Assembly (NCBI GenBank): GCA_900544275.1
Contig: UQUU01000009.1
Location: 1 to 59,291 of the forward strand
Reading direction: 5' to 3'
Length of the DNA: 59,291 nucleotides
From: an uncultured Succiniclasticum sp.
GTDB lineage: Bacteria > Bacillota > Negativicutes > Acidaminococcales > Acidaminococcaceae
Under the pieces are notes generated by a model. That model saw only the letters and a list, made by a program, of their open reading frames with translations. It was not told the DNA's origin and did not search any database. Made by a program: the position numbers and the translations under genes. Shown one piece after another: positions 25,526 to 35,054 of the stretch; position 1 is the stretch's first letter; every line of letters begins with the position of its first letter.

Positions 25526-25847
25526 AGTATACCTCTTTTCTCTGATTTTCTCGAAACGTAAGCAGCTGCCGCCCTAATACAGCAAAAACCTTGCTGTCAA
25601 ATGCAATCTCGGCAGGCAGCGCATCATAATCAATGATTAATAATTAATTATAGCACATTATGAAAAAGAGAAGCGAATTGAAAAGAGGAACGGTTCCCAA
25701 ATGAACCGATCCTCTGTCAGAATCTACTATATTGAAGTTGCTGTTGCCAACGGCTAAACTAATTACCGCCGGAAGCCGACACGGTTTAAGTCACACAGAC
25801 GTAAAGCCTGCCGGCTCCACACTGTTAAACTTCCATTTTCAAACGTA
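25526..25847. other. intergenic region between polA and the LapA-like gene
   Basis: This 322-base gap holds the terminator at 25680-25715 and the untranslated start region of polA. Nothing else is supported. Confidence 0.5.
25680..25715 (-). terminator. terminator of the LapA-like gene
   Basis: Arms 25684-25696 and 25703-25715 pair with one mismatch; on the minus strand TTTT follows the stem. Confidence 0.65.
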
Positions 25848-26249
25848 TTATTTGTTTTGGGGCGAAACCGGTGGAGTTGCAGGCGCGGAAGGGGGGTTTT
25901 TAACCAACGCCGCATCTGTAGCGGCAGCGGTGGTGCCAATCCCATTCGTTACCGTGTTGCCGGACCCTTTCATCAGATCCTCGACTTTCGCCAGAAGAAT
26001 TTTTTTATCATCCTCTAAAAGCTGAATCTGTTCATTCAGCTTATAAACCTTCCACATCCCCTGTGTTTTTGCTTTAAGGCCCCACAAGAACGCAATTAAA
26101 AAACCGCAAAGCGCAGCAATTATCACTACCAGTACCAGATTCATCTGGAAACTCCAGACAAACAGGTTGAGGGCCACCATCATGGAATTCTGTAAGGCCA
26201 ACAAAGCTACAAATACAGCAATGATCGCGGTAATAATCATATAGACCAT
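25848..26249 (-). CDS. LapA/DUF1049-like small membrane protein
   Basis: A 133-residue protein with two N-terminal membrane segments (about 3-20 and 38-58), a basic loop, a predicted short coiled coil (YKLNEQIQLLEDDKKILLAKVEDLM) and a low-complexity Ala/Pro/Thr tail. This layout and the LQNSMMVALNLFVWSF start fit the LapA domain family, which in E. coli helps control lipopolysaccharide assembly. A GAGGTAAG site precedes the ATG. Function in this organism is inferred from the fold only. Confidence 0.75.
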   Translation of the reverse strand: MVYMIITAIIAVFVALLALQNSMMVALNLFVWSFQMNLVLVVIIAALCGFLIAFLWGLKAKTQGMWKVYKLNEQIQLLEDDKKILLAKVEDLMKGSGNTVTNGIGTTAAATDAALVKNPPSAPATPPVSPQNK

Positions 26250-26358
26250 AATCTTACCTCATTTCATATCCGTCTTTTTATCATAAAATACCGGGCGCGC
26301 CGGTTCCTGCCATCATATATATAATTATAGCATACTTTATGATTTTCGATATAAAATT

Positions 26359-27543
26359 TTACAGGCATTCCCTGATGGCTTTTGCCATACGTTTGACTCC
26401 CTCAACGATCCGTTCGTCAGACATGCAGGAGTAGTTGATACGCAGATTCCGGTCATTTTTTTCATTGGGATAGAAGGCATCGCCGATGACGGCCGCTACT
26501 TTTTGCTCAATGCATTTATCAAACACTTTGCGGGCGCTGACCCCTTCCGGCACAGTCACCCACAGGAACAAACCGCCTTCCGGACGGGTGAATTCCACGC
26601 CTTCCGGGAATTCTTCTTCCATGGTTTTAAGAATCAGATCCCGGCGGTGTCCATACAGTGCTACGATTTCTTTCACATGGGCATCCAGATCATAGGTATC
26701 CATATAGGCATCGACCAGACCCTGGTCAAAATTGGAAGTATGCAGATCCGCGCTTTGTTTGATCAGGACAAACTTGTCTACAATAGCGTGGGGACCGGCA
26801 ATCCAGCCTAAACGCAGACCGGGACAGAAAATTTTGGAAAAGGTACCCAAAAAAGATACCAGACCTTTGGTATCCATCGATTTTAACGTAGGATGCGGCG
26901 TACCGGAATAACGCAGCTCTCCATAAGGATTGTCTTCAAAAACGGGGAGCTCATATTTATTAATGACTTCCATAAATTTTTTCCGACGCTCCAGCGTCCA
27001 GGAAATACCGGTAGGGTTCTGGAATTCGGGAATCACATAGATAAATTTGCAGTTCGGCGTCGTGCTGAGAATTTTATCCAGTTCCTCCGGGATGATCCCG
27101 TCGGCATCCGTCGGCACTTCTTTAAATATGGGTTCATAGGCATTAAAGGCATTCAAAGCACCCAAATAGGAAGGACTTTCGCACAGCACCACATCACCGG
27201 GATCTAAAAACAGCTTGGCGGCAAAATCAAGACACTGTTGAGAACCGGTGGTGATCAAAATGTCATCCGCCTCTACCGGAGTATCATACTTTTCCTTCAT
27301 CCGTTGGGCAATTTTGGCCCGCAGAGAAGGCCGCCCTTCCGTAGAAGCATATTGCAACAGCTTCTGCCCTTCCTGCAGGGTCAGGTCATGGGCAACCTGC
27401 GCAATCTCCTGCACAGGAAACAGTTCCGGAGCGGGCAGTCCGCCGGCAAAGGAAATAATATCCGGGCGCGCCGTTAATTTTAAGAGTTCTCTGATTTCAG
27501 AAGCTTTGACACGATCCATTCTTTTCGCAAATTTTACTGGCAT
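26359..27543 (-). CDS. PLP-dependent aminotransferase (LysN/MocR-like)
   Basis: A 394-residue fold-type I aminotransferase of class I/II. The PLP lysine is in GTFSKIFCPGLRLGW, with NPTG in FQNPTG and the YGELRYSG segment nearby. It is closest in feel to 2-aminoadipate aminotransferase (LysN) and to the catalytic domain of MocR proteins, with no helix-turn-helix domain. It may transaminate branched-chain, aromatic or 2-aminoadipate substrates. It lies downstream of glutamate dehydrogenase but across a 519-base gap with a terminator, so it is a separate unit. Confidence 0.92.
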   Translation of the reverse strand: MPVKFAKRMDRVKASEIRELLKLTARPDIISFAGGLPAPELFPVQEIAQVAHDLTLQEGQKLLQYASTEGRPSLRAKIAQRMKEKYDTPVEADDILITTGSQQCLDFAAKLFLDPGDVVLCESPSYLGALNAFNAYEPIFKEVPTDADGIIPEELDKILSTTPNCKFIYVIPEFQNPTGISWTLERRKKFMEVINKYELPVFEDNPYGELRYSGTPHPTLKSMDTKGLVSFLGTFSKIFCPGLRLGWIAGPHAIVDKFVLIKQSADLHTSNFDQGLVDAYMDTYDLDAHVKEIVALYGHRRDLILKTMEEEFPEGVEFTRPEGGLFLWVTVPEGVSARKVFDKCIEQKVAAVIGDAFYPNEKNDRNLRINYSCMSDERIVEGVKRMAKAIRECL

Positions 27544-28062
27544 AAAAACCCCTCCTGGCTATTAGTTATAATTCCGCAACCGGGTTCAGACCCCATCCAC
27601 AATATGGACCAATAAGGATCTGTACCGCAGTTTAAAACAAAAATAAGCCCGTTCGCGGCGCCGGGTCGCTTGTCGCCTCCCTTACCACTGATTACGACTT
27701 ATAAGAAATTTTATCACTTGACTTTGTCAGTGTCAACGAAAGCGCACTCTTTTCCTCTTAGAAAAAACAATGATAGTAAATAAACACATCCTCTCACTTC
27801 ACTTTATATACTTCACAACACAAAAAGAAAAAACAGATTGGCAGGTCGATAAACAGGTAAGCAGGTAGGCAAGCAGCCAGATTAAGTATGTACGTAAATA
27901 AGCAGGGCGGATATATAAACAGATCCGGAGCCTGACAGTAAAGCAGGCCCCGGATCTCTGATACGGCATTAGTCTGTCTTGGGTAGTACAGATTGGGTAG
28001 TACAGATACGTACACATTTTTCAATAAATCAGTACATACCACAAATCAGCACACAACTCAAA
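27544..28062. other. 519-base intergenic region between glutamate dehydrogenase and aminotransferase
   Basis: It contains the gdh terminator, a two-copy 14-bp tandem repeat (27981-27994 and 27995-28008) and a purine-rich stretch of short GCAGG/CAGGTA repeats at about 27841-27878. Reading frames here (up to 82 codons) are low-complexity and lack ribosome sites, so I call no gene. Confidence 0.55.
27910..27956 (-). terminator. terminator of the glutamate dehydrogenase gene
   Basis: Arms 27922-27934 and 27944-27956 pair with one mismatch (GATCCGG core). On the minus strand TGTTTATATA follows. It lies about 105 bases after the stop codon. Confidence 0.7.
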
Positions 28063-29304
28063 TCAATACATGCCCCGGAATTTCATTGCGACGGCAAGAC
28101 GTCTTAACGCCGCAATGTAAGCAGCTACACGCATGGGTACTTTATATTCCGCTGCCAGACCATACACTTCTTTAAATGCTTTGATCATCATAGCGATCTG
28201 TTTTTCTTTTACTTCTTCTTCCGTCCAGAAGTAGCGATACAGGTTCTGCACCCATTCAAAGTAGGAAACCGTTACGCCGCCGCCATTGGCCAGGATATCG
28301 GGCACCACCAGAATACCTTTCTTTTCCAGAATATCATCCGCATCCGGTGTGGTCGGACCATTCGCGCCTTCGCAGATGATTGTAGCCTGGATCCGATCCG
28401 CGTTTTCACCAGTGATCTGATTTTCCATTGCGCAGGGGAACAGAACATCCACTTTTTCTTCTAAAACCATCGCTTTGTCAATGGGTTTAGCTTCCGCATA
28501 GCCAACCACAGTATGTTTCTCATTGGCTGCTGTATACTCGGCCAGTTTATAAGGATCGATGCCCGCTTCATTATAAATAGCGCCGAATACATCCGAGATC
28601 GCTACGATCTTAAAGCCTTCATCAAAAGCCAGTTTCGCTGTCCAGCTGCCTACGTTGCCAAAGCCCTGCACGGCGCAGGTAGCGCCTTTGACCGCCAGGC
28701 CTTTTACCTTTAACGCTTCCAGCGCCGCCGTCACAACACCGCGCCCGGTCGCCGCCGTCCTGCCTAACGAGCCGCCCAGCGAAAGATCTTTGCCGGTGAT
28801 AAACCCGGGCTCGAACTGCCCCTGCAGCTTGCTGTATTCATCCATCATCCAGCCCATGATCTTGGCGTTGGTATTCATGTCCGGAGCCGGAATATCTTTC
28901 TTTTCCCCGATCACCGGAGCAATTTTATCAATGTACCCGCGGGTCAGCGCTTCCAATTCCCGTTCGGATAACTTTGTTACGTCAACAATTATGCCGCCCT
29001 TACCGCCGCCGTAAGGCAGACCGGCTACCGCGCATTTACAGGTCATCCAGAACGCCAGTGTCTTTACTTCATCCATGTTCACGGCCGGATGATAACGAAC
29101 GCCACCCTTGGCGGGTCCCATGATCGTGCTGTGCTGACAACGATAGCCTGTAAATACCTGTACACTGCCGTCATCCATTTTAACCGGAATCTGGACTTCC
29201 GTAGTCCGCTCCGGTTTCGCGATGATCGCCGCGGCGCCCGGATCCAATTTCATAGCTTTAATTGCTTTGTTCAGCGGAATCTGAGATTGTTCGATGAGTC
29301 CCAT
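28063..29304 (-). CDS. glutamate dehydrogenase (Glu/Leu/Phe/Val dehydrogenase family)
   Basis: A 413-residue hexameric-type dehydrogenase. The substrate pocket is marked by GPAKGGVRYHP and the catalytic Lys segment CAVAGLPYGGGKGG; the Rossmann domain has GFGNVGSWTA followed by an acidic residue region, favouring NAD. It interconverts glutamate and 2-oxoglutarate plus ammonia. In amino-acid-fermenting Negativicutes this is the entry reaction of glutamate breakdown by the hydroxyglutarate route (inference). A promoter and a long leader lie upstream and a terminator downstream, so it is monocistronic. Confidence 0.95.
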   Translation of the reverse strand: MGLIEQSQIPLNKAIKAMKLDPGAAAIIAKPERTTEVQIPVKMDDGSVQVFTGYRCQHSTIMGPAKGGVRYHPAVNMDEVKTLAFWMTCKCAVAGLPYGGGKGGIIVDVTKLSERELEALTRGYIDKIAPVIGEKKDIPAPDMNTNAKIMGWMMDEYSKLQGQFEPGFITGKDLSLGGSLGRTAATGRGVVTAALEALKVKGLAVKGATCAVQGFGNVGSWTAKLAFDEGFKIVAISDVFGAIYNEAGIDPYKLAEYTAANEKHTVVGYAEAKPIDKAMVLEEKVDVLFPCAMENQITGENADRIQATIICEGANGPTTPDADDILEKKGILVVPDILANGGGVTVSYFEWVQNLYRYFWTEEEVKEKQIAMMIKAFKEVYGLAAEYKVPMRVAAYIAALRRLAVAMKFRGMY

Positions 29305-29357
29305 TTTTCTTACCCCCTTATGCGTAAGTAAATTTCCGGCAAAAAGCTGCCCTTGCT

Positions 29358-29371
29358 AACGGTGCACCGTT
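29358..29371. promoter_or_regulatory. 14-base perfect palindrome in the gdh leader
   Basis: AACGGTGCACCGTT is self-complementary. It lies in the roughly 130-base leader between the gdh promoter and start codon, and could be an operator. Confidence 0.3.
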
Positions 29372-29435
29372 CGTTGGGAGCGCACCCCGTCCCATCCTGC
29401 CAAACTCATTAATTATGTTAACTTACTACCCTTAT

Positions 29436-29465
29436 ATTATACATTATTAGTACCAGAACGCTCAA
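29436..29465 (-). promoter_or_regulatory. promoter of the glutamate dehydrogenase gene
   Basis: TTGAGC (29460-29465), 18 bases, TATAAT (29436-29441) on the minus strand, with TG directly before the -10 box. Confidence 0.55.
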
Positions 29466-29544
29466 TATTTTGAAAATAAATTTTACAGTTGTGTTTATTT
29501 TTAACAGTTTTAGCCGAATAAGTTTTAACTTTTTTTCATTTTTC

Positions 29545-30783
29545 TCATATATATTTGGTCACATCATTTTTTATTGCCGAAACTTTAAATTCCTGATAGA
29601 TTTTCCCGAAATCCACGCCGCCGATATTTTTTCCCGCATAACGCCGCATCAGGTCCTTGGTACCGTTCCGCAGATGTTTGGAACTGATGCCGTATTCCAG
29701 CGAGAGCCAGGCTTCCACAAAAGCCGCCAGATGGTCGCAGCCTTTTAATATTTCGCCGTCTACCACATGATGCACCAGACCGGTGTTTTCCGCTACAAAA
29801 GCCGACAGTTCCGCTTCCGTTTTAAATACTTTTATCTCATTTCCCATCCTGCATTTATCCAGAAACTCATTCTGCGTGTAATAGTTAATATCGTCATGCC
29901 AGGTTTCCGGCACCAGCGGCAATAATTTCTCTTCGATCTGCTGCCGTTCGATTTTTTTGATCAGTTCGTCCAGACCGCTGACAGACGTTTTCACCGGCGA
30001 AATAATATCCCGGGTCAGCACTTCGGGCAGGTCATGGAACAAACCGCAGAGGAAATTGCTGACAATACGATCGTCGTCAGCACCGATCTCCAGACTGCAA
30101 AAATAAGCCAACACGGCCACCACTAATACATGTCCCATAACGGACGTTTCCGGCACACGGGGCGACTGGGACCAGCGTTTTTGAAAGCGCAGCTGCCCGA
30201 TCAGATCCACAAATTTGCTGGTTTTTCCGTGCAGCGCCAACTTCTGCACCCCTGCCAGATCATAATGGGCTTCAATCTCATTGGCGATTTCTTCCCTGGT
30301 CTTCTCGACTCCGTAAATGCCCTGATTAAAATGATAGATCAGGTTAAATTCCCACTGACTGGCCAGATAATGGGCGCCCCGCAGGATTTTCTTTTCTTTC
30401 GGTTTATAGGAGGGATCATCCAGGTGATTGCGCATCTTGTCTAAGAAGCCTCTGTCAAAACAGGGAATCCGGGTCTGCAGCTGTTCATACACCCAGCCGT
30501 TCAACTCCCGGCCGTGGACTTTCATCAGTTTATAAAAAACCGGCGGTTTGATATCTGTCAACACGATCCGATGCAAAAATTCAATAATGCCTCCTTCAAT
30601 CAAAGCCCTCCAGTCCAATACCGCGCCATGGTCTTCTTCCTCATAACGGGCCAGAATATAGAGGATCATCATTTTATGAGCCTGTTTATCCAGCTCCGTG
30701 AAGCCTCCCGGGCGGATATGATCATTCCAGCGTTGAATGTGAGCCGCTTCATATAAAAATTCAATAAAATCCTTGCCTAACAA
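29545..30783 (-). CDS. HD-domain phosphohydrolase-like protein
   Basis: A 412-residue protein with one HD superfamily metal site in its centre: a His in MGHVLVVAV, the FHD pair in GLFHDLPEVLTRD and a later Asp in GCDHLAAFVEAW. This resembles the YfbR/HDDC2 type of 5'-nucleotidase or phosphohydrolase, but the protein is twice as long, with an unassigned N-terminal helical region of about 190 residues. The start is placed at a TTG (30783) with AGGAGGT seven bases upstream; the in-frame ATG further upstream would place that site inside the gene. Confidence 0.82.
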   Translation of the reverse strand: MLGKDFIEFLYEAAHIQRWNDHIRPGGFTELDKQAHKMMILYILARYEEEDHGAVLDWRALIEGGIIEFLHRIVLTDIKPPVFYKLMKVHGRELNGWVYEQLQTRIPCFDRGFLDKMRNHLDDPSYKPKEKKILRGAHYLASQWEFNLIYHFNQGIYGVEKTREEIANEIEAHYDLAGVQKLALHGKTSKFVDLIGQLRFQKRWSQSPRVPETSVMGHVLVVAVLAYFCSLEIGADDDRIVSNFLCGLFHDLPEVLTRDIISPVKTSVSGLDELIKKIERQQIEEKLLPLVPETWHDDINYYTQNEFLDKCRMGNEIKVFKTEAELSAFVAENTGLVHHVVDGEILKGCDHLAAFVEAWLSLEYGISSKHLRNGTKDLMRRYAGKNIGGVDFGKIYQEFKVSAIKNDVTKYI

Positions 30784-31128
30784 AATAAGACCTCCTGTAA
30801 GCAACACTTTGTCCTGCAAAAAAAATTAAACCGCATATCGACACACAGAGAAAAACGGACAAACAGGGTAGAAAAACAAAGAAATTTTAATCTTATTGCT
30901 TTATATTCTATATTTTAATCCGCTATCCTTTTTTTTATCTGAAAAAACCTGAAAAAACTATTGCTATTCTCTGGCTTTTGCATATATAATGCAAGTACAA
31001 TAAAGATAATTTTAAACTGGTTCAGTCTGTCTGCCTGGTGAAAGCGAAAAGGTCTTTCCGGTTAACTCAGAATATGAACAGAAGCCGCAGCCATGCGGTT
31101 TTCCTAAGAAAGGTTGTGACACGAAGGA
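30784..31128. other. divergent region between the HD gene and the pot operon
   Basis: This 345-base stretch holds the pot promoter and overlapping dyad, and an A/T-rich tract upstream of the HD gene. No gene is seen. Confidence 0.5.
30961..30994 (+). promoter_or_regulatory. promoter of the pot operon with overlapping dyad
   Basis: TTGCTA (30961-30966), 18 bases, TATAAT (30985-30990). The inverted repeat TTGCAT/ATGCAA (30978-30983 and 30989-30994) spans the -10 box and could bind a repressor. Confidence 0.55.
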
Positions 31129-32124
31129 ATGAATGAACTGATCCGTTTGGAAAGAATCACCAAAAAATTTGGCGATCATGTCATTATCCCCTCTTTAGAC
31201 TTAACCATTCATGATGGTGAATTTTTAACTCTGCTGGGGCCTTCCGGCTGCGGAAAAACCACCCTTTTGCGCATGATCGCAGGGTTGGAAACTCCTACTA
31301 CCGGTAAAGTCATTCTGGACGGGCAGGATATCACAAAACTGCCCCCCTATAAAAGAAACGTGAATATGGTGTTCCAGAACTATGCCCTGTTTCCTCATAT
31401 GACAGTGGCGGAAAACATCCGTTTCGGTCTGAAAATGAAAAAAGTGCCGACGGAAGAAACGGAAGACCGTATCAATCAGGTTCTCTACCTGACCCAGTTG
31501 GAAGAACTGCGGAACCGTTATCCCTCACAGATGTCCGGCGGCCAGCAGCAGCGTGTAGCCATTGCCCGGGCCCTGGTCAACAACCCCAAAGTATTGCTCC
31601 TGGACGAGCCCCTGGGCGCCCTGGATTATCAGCTGCGCAAAAAGCTGCAGCTGGAACTGAAAAACCTGCAGCGCGGTCTGGGCCTGACTTTTATTTTCGT
31701 GACCCACGATCAGGAAGAAGCCCTCACCATGAGCGACCGCATCGTAATTATGAACGAAGGCGTCATCCAGCAGGACGGGGACCCCAACGGAATCTATCAC
31801 CATCCCCACAATACTTTTGTGGCCCGTTTTATCGGCGAAAGCAATTTCTTCGAGGTGGACGGCAATACCTTTGCCCTCCGGCCGGAAAAATTAAATCTCT
31901 GTCCGGAAGAAGAAGAAAATCCCACGCATCCGGCGCCGCGATTTTTCGGTACGGTGGTGGATATCGTCTTTTACGGTACCCTTGATAAAGTGTTTATCCG
32001 TCTTGACAACACAAACCAGACTGTCATCGCCTATCAATATTTTGATGATGTGCATCGCTGGCAGTCCGACGACCGGGTTGGTATCTGGTGGTATGATCGG
32101 GATGGGGTGAAAGTAGAGAAATGA
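31129..32124 (+). CDS. potA: spermidine/putrescine ABC transporter ATPase
   Basis: A 331-residue ABC ATPase with Walker A GPSGCGKTT (about residues 37-45), the NYALFPHMTV Q-loop region, signature SGGQQQR and Walker B LLLDEPLGALD, then a C-terminal TOBE-like domain starting near 240. It powers polyamine import. The ATG is directly preceded by GAAGGA, an unusually short spacing; no better in-frame start exists upstream because of a TGA. It overlaps potB by four bases (ATGA). Confidence 0.95.
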   Translation: MNELIRLERITKKFGDHVIIPSLDLTIHDGEFLTLLGPSGCGKTTLLRMIAGLETPTTGKVILDGQDITKLPPYKRNVNMVFQNYALFPHMTVAENIRFGLKMKKVPTEETEDRINQVLYLTQLEELRNRYPSQMSGGQQQRVAIARALVNNPKVLLLDEPLGALDYQLRKKLQLELKNLQRGLGLTFIFVTHDQEEALTMSDRIVIMNEGVIQQDGDPNGIYHHPHNTFVARFIGESNFFEVDGNTFALRPEKLNLCPEEEENPTHPAPRFFGTVVDIVFYGTLDKVFIRLDNTNQTVIAYQYFDDVHRWQSDDRVGIWWYDRDGVKVEK

Positions 32125-32984
32125 ATAAAAACGGCAAATTATTAGTACTTCCTTCCATGCTTTGGCTGGGGTTCTTCTTCATTATCCCCATGCTCATTGT
32201 CGTGGCCGTATCCTTTGCCAGCCGTACCGCCTATGGACAAGTAGTTTTTGACTGGACGATACAGAACTATATCCGTTTTCTGGAACCACTGTATGTTTCC
32301 ATTTTTGTCCAGACGCTGGTGGTCGCTCTGGTGACCACGATGTTTACGATCCTAATGGGCTATCCCCTGGCCTATTATATCGCCCAGCTTCCCAAACGCT
32401 GGCAGCAGCCCGGGTTGATCCTTTGCATGATTCCTTTCTGGATCAATTTCCTGATTCGTTCTTATGCCTGGGTCATCATCCTGCGGGCGCAAGGCGTATT
32501 AAATACGCTCTTGCTGAAGATCGGCCTCATCAGCCAGCCTTTGCAGCTTTTGTATAATGAAGGCGCTGTTATGCTGGGCATGATTTATGCGCTATTGCCT
32601 TTTATGATCCTGCCAATTTATGTATCCATAGAGCAGTTGGACCGGCGTCTGCTGGAAGCCGCTTCGGATCTGGGCGCAGGGCCGTTTACCGCCTTTCGTA
32701 AAATCACCCTGCCGCTCACCATGCCGGGTGTAGCCGCAGGTACTATATTGGTGTTTATTTCTTCCCTGGGCATGTTCGTCGTTCCCGATGTAATGGGGGG
32801 AGCCAAGGCCGCTTTAGTCGGCAACCTGATCCAGAATCAGTTCCTGTCTGCCAGAGACTGGCCTTTCGGCGCGGCCCTGTCCATTGTGTTGGCGGCCCTG
32901 TCACTGCTTCTGATCATCCTCTACTACCGTGCGATTCAGGCACAGAAGGGAGGGACGGAAAATGCAGCAAAAGACCTGGCGTAG
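32121..32984 (+). CDS. potB: spermidine/putrescine ABC transporter permease PotB
   Basis: A 287-residue inner-membrane protein with six helices and the EAA loop, seen as EAASDLGAGPFTAFRKITLPL, that contacts PotA. The start overlaps the potA stop as ATGA. Confidence 0.95.
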   Translation: MNKNGKLLVLPSMLWLGFFFIIPMLIVVAVSFASRTAYGQVVFDWTIQNYIRFLEPLYVSIFVQTLVVALVTTMFTILMGYPLAYYIAQLPKRWQQPGLILCMIPFWINFLIRSYAWVIILRAQGVLNTLLLKIGLISQPLQLLYNEGAVMLGMIYALLPFMILPIYVSIEQLDRRLLEAASDLGAGPFTAFRKITLPLTMPGVAAGTILVFISSLGMFVVPDVMGGAKAALVGNLIQNQFLSARDWPFGAALSIVLAALSLLLIILYYRAIQAQKGGTENAAKDLA

Positions 32985-33759
32985 TCATCTCCTGTTAGCT
33001 TATTCGCTGGCGATTTTAGCCTTTTTGTACATCCCTCTGATCATTTTAGCGATGTACTCTTTCAATGATTCCCGCATCAACGCCGTATGGACCGGCTTTA
33101 CTTTTAAATGGTATGAGCAGCTGCTGAACAACCGGCGTGTGTTGGAGGCCCTGATCAATACTCTGATTGTAGGCATTGCTTCCACCGTCGTTTCCACAGC
33201 TTTAGGCACCATCGCCGCCATTGCGCTCCACCGTTACAAATACAAGATGCAGAGCGTGATCAACGGTTTGGTCTATCTGCCTATCCTGATCCCTGAAATC
33301 GTCATGGGTCTGTCGTTGCTGGTGCTTTTTTCCCAGGTCCGGATGCCTTTGGGCAAAACTTCCCTGATTTTAGCGCATATCACGTTCTGTCTCTCTTTTG
33401 TGGTCATCACCGTAGGCGCCCGCCTGGACGGCATGCGCAGCGATTATGAACAGGCGGCCAGCGACTTGTACGCCACGCCGTTCCAATGTTTCCGATATAT
33501 CACGCTGCCTTTGATCATGCCGGGCATTATCGCCGGAGCGCTGATCGCCTTCACGCTTTCCATCGATGACTTCGTCATCAGCTTCTTTGTGGCCGGTCCT
33601 AACTCTACGACACTGCCTTTGTACATCTATGCGATGGTCAAGCGCGGTATTTCGCCGGAGATCAATGCCCTGTCCACCGTGATGATGGTCGTCGAAATTT
33701 TCCTCGTATTGCTGGCCGAGTTTTTACAGCCCAGCCACAAGGCAAAAGAAAGCAACTAA
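32962..33759 (+). CDS. potC: spermidine/putrescine ABC transporter permease PotC
   Basis: A 265-residue six-helix permease with the EAA loop EQAASDLYATPFQCFRYITLPL-like segment around residue 165. The ATG at 32962 is chosen because GGAGGG lies upstream at normal spacing; the start lies inside the end of potB, overlapping it by 23 bases. An in-frame ATG at 32929 has no ribosome site and would give an atypical hydrophilic extension. Confidence 0.94.
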   Translation: MQQKTWRSHLLLAYSLAILAFLYIPLIILAMYSFNDSRINAVWTGFTFKWYEQLLNNRRVLEALINTLIVGIASTVVSTALGTIAAIALHRYKYKMQSVINGLVYLPILIPEIVMGLSLLVLFSQVRMPLGKTSLILAHITFCLSFVVITVGARLDGMRSDYEQAASDLYATPFQCFRYITLPLIMPGIIAGALIAFTLSIDDFVISFFVAGPNSTTLPLYIYAMVKRGISPEINALSTVMMVVEIFLVLLAEFLQPSHKAKESN

Positions 33760-33962
33760 AGCATTTTTACGCATTTCCTATGATGCCGAAAGTTGGCAGC
33801 CTAAGTCCGGCAACACGAACTCTCATCGGTTTTTCCCAGCTTGTACAGCCATACAAGCGGTCAATTTATGCAGCACCTATAATATTACTGTTATACAGTA
33901 TTCTGGCTCATTGGCGGTGTAAGTAAACTGCCAGTCCGTAATGGAGGAGGGATTTTTGTAAA

Positions 33963-35027
33963 ATGAAAAAACTGCTTGTTCTTCTACTTGGCTTACTGTT
34001 ATTGACGTTGGCCGGCTGCGGCGGCTCATCTCCTTCCGAAAAAAAACCGACCGGAAACCAGAAGCGCGTCTTAAATCTGTTCAGCTGGGCGGATAATTTT
34101 TCCCCTGAAGTGCTGGCCGATTTTGAAAAAAAGTATCAGTGCAAGATCAATTATGATGTCTTCGCCAATAATGAAGAACTGCTGGCCAAAATGCAGGCCG
34201 GTAACGCGCAGTACGATCTGATCCAGCCTTCCGACTACATGGTGGCAACCATGCGGAAACTGAATCTGTTGGCAGAACTGGATAAAGATAAACTACCTAA
34301 TCTCAAAAATATTATCAAAGAGCTGCAAACACCGGACTACGACCCTTCGGGCAACCATTCTGTCGTCTATACATGGGGCGTGACCGGCATCGTTTACAAT
34401 ACGAAGTTTGTAAAAACGCCGCCCACATCCTGGGCGGACCTGTGGAAACCTGAGTACAAAGGGCGTGTGATCTTATTAAATGACAGCCGGGAAACCATCG
34501 GTATGGCGCTCAAGAAAAACGGTCATTCGGTAAATACCAAGAATGAACAGGAGCTGGCAGGCGCAGTTAAAGATTTAAAACGGCTCACTCCTAATCTTTT
34601 AGCCTATGATACGGATACCATCAAGCAGAAATTTATTGCGGAAGAAGCCTGGATCGGTACCATGTGGAGCGGCGATGCCTCTTTCACTCATAAAGATAAT
34701 AAGAACATTGCTTTCGTGATTCCCAAAGAAGGCGCGGTCATCTGGGCCGACACCTTTGCCATCCCGAAAGGCGCGAAAAATAAAGAGCTGGCGCAGGAAT
34801 TTATCAACTACCTGTATGATCCGAAAGTCAGCGCAAAAAATTATGAGTATATCGGATACAATGACCCGAATGCCAACGCTCAATCTTACCATAGCGAAGA
34901 ATACAATAACGATCCCATGCTGAAAACGGCAAAGGACTTTATCGGTAAAGGCGAATGGATCAAAGATATCGGCAAGTCCCTGTCCTTATACGACCGGTAT
35001 TGGACAGAATTGAAAACCGGTAAATAA
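33963..35027 (+). CDS. potD: polyamine-binding lipoprotein PotD, first copy
   Basis: A 354-residue substrate-binding protein with a lipoprotein signal peptide ending at the lipobox LAGC (Cys near residue 19). PotD-type ligand-pocket segments are present: LFSWADNFSP, QPSDYMV, EEAWIGTMWSGDA and WADTFAIPKG, supplying the Trp, Tyr and acidic residues that hold polyamine amines. It delivers polyamines to PotBC. The 203-base gap from potC contains small hairpins, so expression may be uncoupled from potABC. The next gene is a close paralogue. Confidence 0.93.
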   Translation: MKKLLVLLLGLLLLTLAGCGGSSPSEKKPTGNQKRVLNLFSWADNFSPEVLADFEKKYQCKINYDVFANNEELLAKMQAGNAQYDLIQPSDYMVATMRKLNLLAELDKDKLPNLKNIIKELQTPDYDPSGNHSVVYTWGVTGIVYNTKFVKTPPTSWADLWKPEYKGRVILLNDSRETIGMALKKNGHSVNTKNEQELAGAVKDLKRLTPNLLAYDTDTIKQKFIAEEAWIGTMWSGDASFTHKDNKNIAFVIPKEGAVIWADTFAIPKGAKNKELAQEFINYLYDPKVSAKNYEYIGYNDPNANAQSYHSEEYNNDPMLKTAKDFIGKGEWIKDIGKSLSLYDRYWTELKTGK

Positions 35028-35054
35028 AATTATAGAAAAGAGGTCGATACCATT

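Noticed and set aside
27794..28042. 82-codon minus-strand frame after glutamate dehydrogenase
   Set aside because: Low-complexity Tyr/Leu/Cys sequence overlapping the gdh terminator and repeats, without a ribosome site.
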